This document shows positions 1-7,242 of a stretch of DNA of 64,000 nt, one piece after another. This DNA is from Vibrio sp. CB1-14 (lineage in GTDB: Bacteria; Pseudomonadota; Gammaproteobacteria; Enterobacterales; Vibrionaceae). Below the pieces are notes generated by a model that saw only the letters and a program-made list of their open reading frames with translations, did no database searches and was not told the DNA's origin. The number at the start of each line of letters is the position of its first letter. Position 1 is the first letter of the stretch. Made by a program: the position numbers and the translations under genes. Location: assembly GCF_040412085.2 (NCBI RefSeq), contig NZ_CP115920.1:2046001-2110000 (forward strand), read 5' to 3'.

Positions 1-12
1 GAACAAAATCAT

Positions 13-42
13 AGCCTCGCCCTATTGCGAGGCTATTTTTTT
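13..42 (+). terminator. intrinsic terminator of an upstream gene
   Basis: An 8-bp perfect stem AGCCTCGC/GCGAGGCT with a 6-nt loop is followed by a run of T. It ends a transcript that enters from the left of the window. Confidence 0.8.
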
Positions 43-71
43 AGCGATTCTAGTAACTCAATTAATTTTAG

Positions 72-87
72 GCGCAAACGTTTGCTT
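72..87 (+). promoter_or_regulatory. PurR operator upstream of purT
   Basis: GCGCAAACGTTTGCTT is a near-perfect match to the 16-bp PurR box (ACGCAAACGTTTGCGT). It lies 60 bp before the purT start, where purine repression of purT would be expected. Confidence 0.85.
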
Positions 88-147
88 TTTGAGGATAATC
101 CAGTATGATCCTCGGCAATTCTTCCTCATGAACGTCAAGGATTTTAT

Positions 148-1323
148 ATGTTTGGTACAGCAACTCGTGAAAACGCTACACGTGTATTACTGTTGGGCTC
201 TGGTGAACTAGGTAAAGAAGTCGCCATCGAATGTCAGCGACTTGGTTTAGAAGTCATCGCCTGCGATCGCTACGAAGACGCACCAGCAATGCAAGTCGCT
301 CACCGTAGCTATGTACTTGATATGTTGGATGGGGAAGCGCTAGAAGCCATCATCGAGAAAGAGAAACCAAGCTATGTGGTTCCTGAAATTGAAGCCATCG
401 CAACGGACAAGTTAGTCGAGCTTGAAAGCAAAGGACTCAATGTCGTCCCTACTGCGAATGCGACCAAGCTCACCATGAACCGTGAAGGGATCCGACGCTT
501 AGCAGCAGAAGAACTCGGGTTGAACACCTCCCCTTACCAGTTTGCAGACAACTATGACGATTTTAAAGCAGCCGTTGAACACGTTGGTGTTCCTTGCGTC
601 GTTAAACCAGTAATGAGTTCGTCAGGCAAAGGTCAGAGCGTTGTCAAAACCGAAGCGGACATCGAAAAAGCGTGGAGATATGCTCAGGAAGGCGGCCGCA
701 CTGGTGCTGGTCGCGTAATTGTAGAAGGTTTCATCGACTTTGATTACGAGATTACATTGCTGACAGTACGTGCGGTTGACGGCGTTCACTTCTGCGCACC
801 TATTGGCCACCGCCAGGAAGATGGCGACTACCGCGAATCTTGGCAGCCACAAGTAATGACTGAAAATGCACGCAAAGCAGCGGAGTACACAGCAGAGCAA
901 GTGGTTAACGCACTTGGCGGCTACGGTATTTTTGGCGTAGAACTGTTCGTTAAAGGTGACAAAGTGATTTTCAATGAAGTATCACCACGTCCCCACGATA
1001 CGGGCCTAGTCACACTGATTTCTCAAGAAATGTCTGAGTTTGCACTTCACGTACGTGCATTCACTGGTATGCCAGTCAATAGCATTGCTCAATATGGCCC
1101 TGCGGCTTCAGCGGTGATTCTTGGTCAAGGCACCTCTAATAACATTCGTTTTGAGGGTCTAGATGAAGCATTGGCACTGCCACAGACTCAGGTGCGCCTA
1201 TTCGGTAAGCCAGATATCGATGGTCGTCGCCGTTTAGGTGTGATTTTGACTAAACGCAAATCGCTTGAAACAGCGGTAGATGAGGCAGTAAGCTGCGCGA
1301 AGAAAGTGAAAGTCATTTACTAA
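148..1323 (+). CDS. purT: formate-dependent phosphoribosylglycinamide formyltransferase PurT
   Basis: This cytoplasmic enzyme makes formyl-GAR from GAR, formate and ATP in de novo purine synthesis, bypassing folate-dependent PurN. The 391-aa protein has the family's normal length. An N-terminal nucleotide-binding fold (GSGELGKE near residue 17) is followed by an ATP-grasp domain with the SSGKGQS loop near residue 160 and the metal-binding [12 protein letters not shown] stretch near 280. The ATG gives the standard MFG N-terminus. A PurR box lies just upstream and an intrinsic terminator just downstream, so the gene is monocistronic and probably purine-repressed. Nothing is odd. Confidence 0.98.
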   Translation: MFGTATRENATRVLLLGSGELGKEVAIECQRLGLEVIACDRYEDAPAMQVAHRSYVLDMLDGEALEAIIEKEKPSYVVPEIEAIATDKLVELESKGLNVVPTANATKLTMNREGIRRLAAEELGLNTSPYQFADNYDDFKAAVEHVGVPCVVKPVMSSSGKGQSVVKTEADIEKAWRYAQEGGRTGAGRVIVEGFIDFDYEITLLTVRAVDGVHFCAPIGHRQEDGDYRESWQPQVMTENARKAAEYTAEQVVNALGGYGIFGVELFVKGDKVIFNEVSPRPHDTGLVTLISQEMSEFALHVRAFTGMPVNSIAQYGPAASAVILGQGTSNNIRFEGLDEALALPQTQVRLFGKPDIDGRRRLGVILTKRKSLETAVDEAVSCAKKVKVIY

Positions 1324-1347
1324 ACACACACGTTCTATCAATGCCAG

Positions 1348-1384
1348 AAAGCAGGCTCTGGAATGATTCAGTGCCTGCTTTTTA
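1348..1384 (+). terminator. intrinsic terminator after purT
   Basis: Stem AAAGCAGGC/GCCTGCTTT with a T-rich 3' flank, placed between the convergent purT and VOC genes. The A-rich left flank may let it serve both strands. Confidence 0.8.
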
Positions 1385-1406
1385 TTCTCTTTCCTTTACT
1401 CCGCAT

Positions 1407-1763
1407 TTAACGTGACGCAGACCAAACGGCGAACTCGTTGCCACTGGGTTCAGTAAAATGGAAGCGGCAACCGCCGGGAAAATCAAAGATTTCACGAATA
1501 ATCACGCCTTGGTTGGCTTCGACCTTTTTGTATGTTGCCTCTATGTCGGCGCTGTAGAAGACTAGCAATGCACCGCCATTTTCAGCCGTTGAACATAGCT
1601 CTGCACGATAGAAGCCGCCATTTAAGCCTTGATTTTCAAACGCTGTATAGTCATCACCATAATCCTGAAAAGACCAGTCAAATACAGCCGTAAAGAAACG
1701 CTTTGTTTTTTCTAAATCACCGGCCGCGAATTCAACGTAGTCCAGTTTTACTTGCTCACTCAT
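1407..1763 (-). CDS. VOC superfamily (glyoxalase/bleomycin-resistance fold) protein
   Basis: A 118-aa single-domain protein. It opens with KLDYVEFAAGDLEKTKRFF and ends with FTEPSGNEFAVW, the two beta-alpha-beta-beta-beta modules typical of the vicinal oxygen chelate fold. Related proteins include metal-dependent lyases, dioxygenases and resistance proteins, and the substrate cannot be read from sequence. The start has a good Shine-Dalgarno (GGAG, 5 nt before ATG). It is convergent with purT and appears to be a single-gene unit. Confidence is high for the fold and low for any specific reaction. Confidence 0.85.
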   Translation of the reverse strand: MSEQVKLDYVEFAAGDLEKTKRFFTAVFDWSFQDYGDDYTAFENQGLNGGFYRAELCSTAENGGALLVFYSADIEATYKKVEANQGVIIREIFDFPGGCRFHFTEPSGNEFAVWSASR

Positions 1764-1943
1764 TTCAGCTCCATTGTTTGAGTCATCAATTACCGTTCAT
1801 AGTAAAAGATCTATCCCTTTAGGTTTGTGAGAAGATAGGCATTTATCTCAAACCTCCTACTGATCAGCTATACACTAGGATTACGTAACAGGTAATTGAG
1901 ACAAACAAAATGTTCACTCGAACCATAGGGAATCAGGTCTAGC

Positions 1944-2996
1944 GTGCGCACTAAAAAGATTTCGCATTTAAATAAACTTTTCGCCAAGCCACCATTACTG
2001 CTTTTTATTGCAATGATGACAGGTTGTTTTGGTGATACACCGAATGCGCGCTTTCTTGATTACCAGAAACGCATTGTCAACATTCAGCAAAGTGAACTAA
2101 TCCCTGCCCCAGTTCTTAAGCCGGTCGAGCTTCCCGCAAAGCGTCAGCTTACCAAAGAAATACCACGGACGACTCTAGGTCTAGTGGATAGCTACCAGCT
2201 AAGAAAATGCAATCTATTTGGCTTAATTGCAGAGCACAACTCAGTGCTTGGTAAAGTTCAGGATCAGTTTAGAAACTTCGACTACCAGTTGCAGCTTATT
2301 GATGGGCTTGAGCGATGCCTAACCTCAAATCAAATTGAGCCAGAGCTTAAAGAAAGTCTACAGAAAATATTGGATGTGAAGTACCAGTACTTACCTGACT
2401 ACTTTTTTAATCTTGTTTACACCAGTGATGCCATGCGGCTGCAACTAAGTGGTTCGGATTGGATTGTGATGCGCGATGCCAGCCATGCATTACAAATAAG
2501 GGAGCCATTGGAGGCGTTCAATACTGTTGCCAAATTCATTGCTACCAGCGAACGAGGAACACTTGAGCGCCCTCCACTACTGACTGACTATCAAGAAACA
2601 CTTGAAAAACAGAACGTGATTGGGCGTTTGGCCTTTTCTTTGGAAGCGAGTGAGCGATGGTTAAAAACGGTCACAGCTCAACTGCATCAATATGACGATA
2701 GCATTCCTTGTGGTAAAAACCGCGACATGTCACGCTTTAATTATCTCGTCAACGTCTTCAACGATGTCTTTGTCAAAGAGCTTCAACCCTACCTCTCTTA
2801 CCTAGATTCTGAATATCAGGCATTGTCGGCTCAAACCCTGTTTGTATCGGCGCTGCTTCACACCAAGGATAACAGCGGTTACAGTCTTGAGGCGAAGCAT
2901 CTCGCCTTCAAGCAAGCAAACCGTGCACATGTCGAGTACTGGAAACGTCTTTTTAGACGCTGTGGTCGCGACTTGTCCTCAGTGGTGAATCGATAA
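1944..2996 (+). CDS. DUF3080-type lipoprotein
   Basis: A 350-aa protein starting at GTG. The N-terminus has two lysines, a hydrophobic stretch and a lipobox (MTGC, Cys near residue 28), so it should be exported and lipid-anchored. The rest is soluble, mostly helical, with several Cys residues (including a C-terminal RRCG). Length and overall pattern recall the DUF3080 lipoproteins of Vibrio and relatives, whose role is unknown. It stands alone and is convergent with the ligase gene, whose stop lies only 14 bp away. Confidence 0.8.
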   Translation: MRTKKISHLNKLFAKPPLLLFIAMMTGCFGDTPNARFLDYQKRIVNIQQSELIPAPVLKPVELPAKRQLTKEIPRTTLGLVDSYQLRKCNLFGLIAEHNSVLGKVQDQFRNFDYQLQLIDGLERCLTSNQIEPELKESLQKILDVKYQYLPDYFFNLVYTSDAMRLQLSGSDWIVMRDASHALQIREPLEAFNTVAKFIATSERGTLERPPLLTDYQETLEKQNVIGRLAFSLEASERWLKTVTAQLHQYDDSIPCGKNRDMSRFNYLVNVFNDVFVKELQPYLSYLDSEYQALSAQTLFVSALLHTKDNSGYSLEAKHLAFKQANRAHVEYWKRLFRRCGRDLSSVVNR

Positions 2997-3010
2997 AAGC
3001 CATATCTTTG

Positions 3011-3874
3011 TTACTCCGTCTCTCGTATACGATGGTATCGCGCAAAGCGCGGTATGCCGTTTTCAGTCCACCCATTATGCTTAAACGTGACCGTCTTTCC
3101 TATTGCTGGAGGATTGGCTCTCTCTTCGTCGGTAAAACCCGTACCGATATAGAGTCGAACACCATCATTTATCTCCACCAATATTGCCCCCATCATACCG
3201 TCGTACTTTCCTTTGCCAGGTTTATATCCAACGACAATTCCTTCTGTATCTTGAACCGTTTTTACTTTAATTAAGCTATTGTTTCGTCCAGGGTGATAAA
3301 TTTCATGACGCTTTTTCAGCATTAAGCCTTCAGCTTCATCGTGGGTTACTTGCGTAAGTAAAGCTTGTAGATCTTTGTGCGTCTCTACTACCTTTTGTTC
3401 AACACACTGAATATGCCTATACGGCAGCGACTCACAATAGTTTTTAAGGTAACCATATCGCTGTTCAAATGAACCTAAGTGACCTGGCACATCAAACAGC
3501 ATAAAAGTAATTGCTTGCCACTGTGATGAATCAGGTACTTTATCAAGTACCGTTTTTTGTACTTGTCCAAAGCCACCTCTTCCTGCCCACAACTCCCCTT
3601 CAATCGTTATCTCAGGTAAGTCCTTAATGAACCACTTGGGCGCATTTAAAATACGACCGGATCGCGTGACCAACTCCTTCCCTGTCCAAATTGCTCGAAT
3701 GCCATCGAGTTTTTCGCTGACATAATAGCTTACAAGGTCGATATCTTGATGGTATTCCAAAGCGTTGGTGACGTTGGGAGCTTGATCGAGAAATTGAATA
3801 CCGTGCGCGTCCACTTTTGCCACTAGTGCAGCAAAAACAACGAGTGTAGATACTTTTTCCATCGGCTTATACAC
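3011..3874 (-). CDS. exported ATP-dependent DNA ligase (Lig E-like)
   Basis: A 287-aa minimal ATP-dependent DNA ligase. Motif I SEKLDGIRA carries the adenylated lysine (about residue 55), followed by TRSGR, the EGELWAG motif, and the C-terminal VGYKPGKGKYDGMMGA and KTVTFKHNG stretches of the OB fold. The N-terminus (KVSTLVVFAALVAKVDAHG) looks like a signal peptide, so a periplasmic site of action is likely, as known for Lig E of naturally competent bacteria. The GTG start is preferred because GGAGAGG lies at the right distance. An ATG four codons later is possible but poorly spaced. Confidence 0.9.
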   Translation of the reverse strand: MYKPMEKVSTLVVFAALVAKVDAHGIQFLDQAPNVTNALEYHQDIDLVSYYVSEKLDGIRAIWTGKELVTRSGRILNAPKWFIKDLPEITIEGELWAGRGGFGQVQKTVLDKVPDSSQWQAITFMLFDVPGHLGSFEQRYGYLKNYCESLPYRHIQCVEQKVVETHKDLQALLTQVTHDEAEGLMLKKRHEIYHPGRNNSLIKVKTVQDTEGIVVGYKPGKGKYDGMMGAILVEINDGVRLYIGTGFTDEERANPPAIGKTVTFKHNGWTENGIPRFARYHRIRETE

Positions 3875-4058
3875 GTTAACTGCCTCTCCACTCTTTCCAC
3901 TTAAAATGGCGTTGAATTAGATGTTAACGACAGTCTAGAAGTTTGAAGTAAGCGAGCCACGTACGTCGATAGAAATTACGAGTTAGGTGTGAAGAAGATT
4001 CGCAGAGAGACGTATCAATTACATTAAGATTTGATGCAGCCCGAAATTGCGAGGAATA

Positions 4059-4099
4059 CGCTTCCTTTTACTTGTTGTTACTCAAAGTAAAAGGAAGCG
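4059..4099 (-). terminator. long hairpin downstream of the coiled-coil membrane protein gene
   Basis: A perfect 14-bp inverted repeat (CGCTTCCTTTTACT / AGTAAAAGGAAGCG, 13-nt loop) starts 10 bp after the stop of the minus-strand gene at 4109. There is no clean T-run, so it could be an mRNA-stabilising hairpin or a terminator. Confidence 0.5.
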
Positions 4100-4108
4100 A
4101 ACTGAAGA

Positions 4109-4852
4109 CTACTGTATACCCAGTTCAGTTTTAAGGGTAGCAATATGGTTAAGATCCATATTGTGTACTTTGAGCATCTGTTCAATCTGGCTCAGTGATG
4201 CAGTCGCAGAATCATATCGTTCGCACGAGTCTGATTTCGCATCCCATGATGTACCCTCAAGATACAAGTCACAGTCTTGTTTCAACCTTTGCAGGTTCGG
4301 AGTAATTTGAGCACGTTCTTGCTCCAGCTTAGCAACTTCAGCTTTGAGCTGAGCCTCGCGCTTAAATAACTCTTGAGACTGTTCAAACATCGAGCTTTGA
4401 ATGTCATTCTTGCGCACTAGCTGGGTGTTTTCGTTCTCTTGTTTTACCAATTGCTGCTTTTTGCTCGACAACTGATTTTGCAAATCGGTTTTGTCTTGTT
4501 CGAGCTTAGAAATTGTCTCCTCAAGAGCGGCAACTTGTTCTTGGTGTTCCGCAATCTTCTCCTCTACGGCTTTACGAAGTTTAAGCTGTGCTTGCGACTC
4601 TGCCATTGATAGCTGCTCAGTCAACGTTTGCTCATGATCTTCGGTTTGAGTTACGGTTTGTTGATAGCGAGATTCCAGTTCAGCGTAACGCTGCTGCCAA
4701 TCATTTTGAGTCACAGAGGCGCCAATCAGACCACCAGTTGCAATACCAAGCACCGCAGCTATCCCTATATAGAGCCTAGCTCGATTGTCTTTTTGCTCGA
4801 TGACAACAACGTCATCATTCTCGGCTTGTTGGTTTTGTTGTTGCTTATCCAC
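4109..4852 (-). CDS. single-pass membrane protein with long coiled coil
   Basis: A 247-aa protein. After a Gln/Asp-rich cytoplasmic N-terminus, one membrane segment (about residues 28-48, GIAAVLGIATGGLIG) is followed by roughly 130 residues of charged heptad-like sequence (Glu/Gln/Lys/Leu), a strong coiled coil, and then a short C-terminal domain with a CDLYLEGTSWD stretch containing one of two Cys. No catalytic motif is visible. Similar Vibrio proteins are sometimes labelled as chromosome partitioning proteins, but nothing here supports that. AGGAG lies 8 nt before the ATG. Confidence 0.8.
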   Translation of the reverse strand: MDKQQQNQQAENDDVVVIEQKDNRARLYIGIAAVLGIATGGLIGASVTQNDWQQRYAELESRYQQTVTQTEDHEQTLTEQLSMAESQAQLKLRKAVEEKIAEHQEQVAALEETISKLEQDKTDLQNQLSSKKQQLVKQENENTQLVRKNDIQSSMFEQSQELFKREAQLKAEVAKLEQERAQITPNLQRLKQDCDLYLEGTSWDAKSDSCERYDSATASLSQIEQMLKVHNMDLNHIATLKTELGIQ

Positions 4853-4876
4853 ACCTACTCCTGAGAGTGACCATTA

Positions 4877-5035
4877 CTATCGTATTAATTCTGAAATCAC
4901 CAGCGTCGTCACGTAGATCGCAAACGCTGATAAGGCAGTGACTATGACCACTTTCTGGACTTTTTCATTGGTCCGATAGCGAAACAGCATAAAGGCAAGC
5001 ACGACAAGAAAAGCGATCGCTAACAGTCGAGTCAT
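4877..5035 (-). CDS. small two-helix inner-membrane protein
   Basis: A 52-aa protein with two hydrophobic helices (about residues 3-17 and 29-48) joined by an RYRTNEKVQK loop. The start is chosen at the ATG that has AAGGAG 6 nt upstream; the longer reading frame (to 5110) has an unlikely leader. Function unknown. It lies directly upstream of the coiled-coil membrane protein gene with a 24-bp gap and may share its transcript. Confidence 0.65.
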   Translation of the reverse strand: MTRLLAIAFLVVLAFMLFRYRTNEKVQKVVIVTALSAFAIYVTTLVISELIR

Positions 5036-5279
5036 ATACATCTCCTTGTATTGGGGGAATTCCCGAAAGCCAGATAAAACACCCTTTATGCTCACTGCAC
5101 AAAGCGCCACTCTACCTCACTTCAACGAGTTTTACGTCAGAAACATTTCAAATATACCAAATGGTTGACTTTGCTACCCTATTTGCTCAAATTAAATTGT
5201 AAATTTATTCATGACATCGCTATTTAAATACGCTACGATTGCGCTCACAGATTATCTAGAATCTAGATATTTGTTCCGA

Positions 5280-5515
5280 TGAAGACTGCAGGAGAGTGGT
5301 AATTAACCAAAATTTAACGTTTGGTTAAAACTACCCGCCGAAGAAGTAAATCTTTCAGGTGCTTTATTCTGATAAATCAGAGCTTATCAATTGGTAAGGA
5401 TAAAGTGAGGACTGTAGTTGGAGGAACCTCTGGAGAGAACCGTTAGATCGGTCGCCGAAGGAGCAAGCTCATTTCTAATGAGTGAAACTCTCAGGTACAA
5501 AGGACAGAGGAGAGA
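5280..5515 (+). promoter_or_regulatory. tandem glycine riboswitch (two aptamers)
   Basis: Two glycine aptamers are arranged head to tail. The first runs from GCAGGAGAGTGG through CCCGCCGAAGAAGTAAATC and TTTCAGG to GAGGACTG. The second runs from CTGGAGAGAACCG through CGGTCGCCGAAGGAGCAAGC and AACTCTCAGGTACAAAGGACAGAGGAG. The paired GGAGAG, CGCCGAAG and CTCAGGTA..GGACAGAG signatures are diagnostic. About 145 nt of expression platform separate it from the symporter ATG. The layout is the one classically described in front of a Vibrio sodium:alanine/glycine symporter gene. Confidence 0.96.
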
Positions 5516-5661
5516 ATAGCAACATTGATACACTCAATTCAGTAACTGGCTCTATGCCAGTGTATAGCGATACGAGTAGTCCTCTTCGATCATGCCATGC
5601 TTGATCGTGCGTACTGCCCTTTCTCTCTTCTCCTTAAGTTTTGTTTTATTAAGGGGAAATC

Positions 5662-7029
5662 ATGAACAATCTTCAATCTACATTGCAAACCATTGACTCA
5701 TTCGTTTGGGGACCACCACTGCTTATTTTGTTGGTCGGCACCGGCGTTTACTTCACGTTTAAATTGGGTCTTTTACAGTTTCGCCACCTTCCGACCGCAT
5801 TAAAGCTTATATTCACCAAAGACAAATCCGGCCAAGGTGATGTGTCTAGCTTCGCTGCACTTTGTACCGCACTCTCTGCCACAATTGGTACGGGTAATAT
5901 CGTCGGTGTTGCAACGGCCATTAAACTTGGTGGTCCCGGCGCACTATTTTGGATGTGGCTAGCAGCGCTTTTTGGTATGGCGACCAAATACGCTGAATGT
6001 TTGCTAGCGGTTAAATACCGTAAAGTCGATGACAAAGGTCAAATGCTTGGTGGTCCTATGTACTACCTTCGAGATGGTGTGGGCTCCAAGTTTCTCGCCA
6101 CCATGTTCGCAATATTTGCTCTAGGTGTAGCATGCTTTGGTATTGGTACTTTTCCGCAAGTTAATGCCATTCTTGATGCCAGCGAGATCTCCTTTGGCGT
6201 ATCACGTGAGCTTTCAGCAGCAGTACTCACGCTGTTAGTCGCTTTCGTTACCCTGGGTGGTATTCAGTCAATTGCCAAGGTGGCTGGTAAAGTCGTACCA
6301 ACCATGGCGGTATTCTATGTGTTGGCATGTCTTAGCGTCATCATCATGAACGCAGATAAACTTGTGGATGCGGTGCAACTTGTCGTTGTTTCAGCGTTTA
6401 GCAGTACGGCTGCAACTGGTGGCTTTGTCGGCGCGAGCATCATGCTGGCGATCCAATCAGGTATCGCTCGTGGCGTATTCTCCAATGAAAGTGGTCTTGG
6501 TAGTGCACCAATGGCAGCAGCGGCAGCGAAAACTGACAGCTGCGTACGCCAAGGGCTTATCTCGATGACAGGTACCTTTATCGATACCATCATCATTTGT
6601 ACCATGACGGGTCTTGCATTGATTCTCACTGGAGCATGGCAAAGTGACTTTGCTGGCGCCGCAATGACCACACACGCGTTCGCGACCGGTCTTAACGCTG
6701 AGTACTTTGGTCCAATGCTGGTATCGATTGGTTTGATGTTCTTTGCCTTCACAACGATTCTGGGCTGGAACTATTACGGTGAGCGCTGCGTGGTATTCCT
6801 GATGGGCACGAAAGCAGTACTGCCCTACAAAATCATCTTCGTAGGTTTGGTAGCCTCTGGCGCATTCCTACATCTCGATATGATCTGGATTATCGCCGAC
6901 ATCGTTAATGGTCTGATGGCAATACCTAACCTGATTGGTTTAGTGCTTCTTCGTGGTGTCGTCATTGAAGAAACTAAGCTCTACTTTGCCGCGCAATCTC
7001 GCACAAACAAAGTCGCTGCAACGGCATAA
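5662..7029 (+). CDS. sodium:alanine/glycine symporter (AGCS family)
   Basis: A 455-aa inner-membrane protein with about 11 hydrophobic helices. Family signatures include LSATIGTGNIVGVATAIKLGG near residue 74, GGPMYYLRDGVG near residue 130 and SNESGLGSAPMAAAAAKT in the middle. It should couple sodium entry to uptake of alanine or glycine. The tandem glycine riboswitch in the leader points to glycine as an effector and probable substrate. AAGGGGAAATC precedes the ATG. The gene ends 16 bp before an intrinsic terminator and is monocistronic. Confidence 0.95.
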   Translation: MNNLQSTLQTIDSFVWGPPLLILLVGTGVYFTFKLGLLQFRHLPTALKLIFTKDKSGQGDVSSFAALCTALSATIGTGNIVGVATAIKLGGPGALFWMWLAALFGMATKYAECLLAVKYRKVDDKGQMLGGPMYYLRDGVGSKFLATMFAIFALGVACFGIGTFPQVNAILDASEISFGVSRELSAAVLTLLVAFVTLGGIQSIAKVAGKVVPTMAVFYVLACLSVIIMNADKLVDAVQLVVVSAFSSTAATGGFVGASIMLAIQSGIARGVFSNESGLGSAPMAAAAAKTDSCVRQGLISMTGTFIDTIIICTMTGLALILTGAWQSDFAGAAMTTHAFATGLNAEYFGPMLVSIGLMFFAFTTILGWNYYGERCVVFLMGTKAVLPYKIIFVGLVASGAFLHLDMIWIIADIVNGLMAIPNLIGLVLLRGVVIEETKLYFAAQSRTNKVAATA

Positions 7030-7044
7030 TTTCGTTAGATTGAA

Positions 7045-7077
7045 CAAAAAAGGTCTGAATAATCAGACCTTTTTTTA
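7045..7077. terminator. bidirectional intrinsic terminator
   Basis: AAAAAAGGTCTGA / TCAGACCTTTTTTT hairpin with A and T tracts on both sides. It serves the symporter gene on the plus strand and can end minus-strand transcripts of the small ORF and fusion gene. It overlaps the last codons of the small ORF. Confidence 0.85.
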
Positions 7078-7188
7078 CATAAACATAATGTCGGCTATGC
7101 CATCTAACGTAGCATCAACTGCGCCGTTTAACTGTACTGCTACGCTAGACATAAACGCCGAACAAGCTGCAATCAAAGCGATAATCAT
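7075..7188 (-). CDS. possible 37-aa hydrophobic small protein
   Basis: ATG to TAA encodes 37 residues (MIIALIAACSAFMSSVAVQL, then an Asp-rich end). A strong AGGAGG lies 5 nt before the ATG, which is the best reason to believe it. The N-terminal half is a single hydrophobic helix with one Cys, so it could be a membrane peptide or a lipoprotein-like leader. It lies 54 bp downstream of the GNAT-Nudix-PAP2 gene on the same strand and ends inside the shared terminator. Function unknown. Confidence 0.5.
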   Translation of the reverse strand: MIIALIAACSAFMSSVAVQLNGAVDATLDGIADIMFM

Positions 7189-7242
7189 AAAAACCTCCTC
7201 GCTAAGTCAGTCTTTATTTTATCTCTAGATTTCTATCGGTAG

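Noticed and set aside
622..900. 92-codon minus-strand frame with many Cys
   Set aside because: It is a shadow of purT, whose identity is certain.
4047..4310. 87-codon plus-strand frame over the 3' end of the coiled-coil protein gene
   Set aside because: It crosses the hairpin at 4059-4099 and is antisense to a gene with a good start and clear coiled-coil composition.
4109..4852. ParA-like partition protein
   Set aside because: No Walker motif; the sequence is a membrane anchor plus coiled coil.
5240..5280. ATCTAGAATCTAGAT palindrome as an operator before the riboswitch
   Set aside because: Short, AT-rich and without a second copy; it may be chance or part of the promoter.
6315..6752. 145-codon minus-strand frame inside the symporter gene
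   Set aside because: Antisense shadow of a strongly conserved transporter frame with no start signal.
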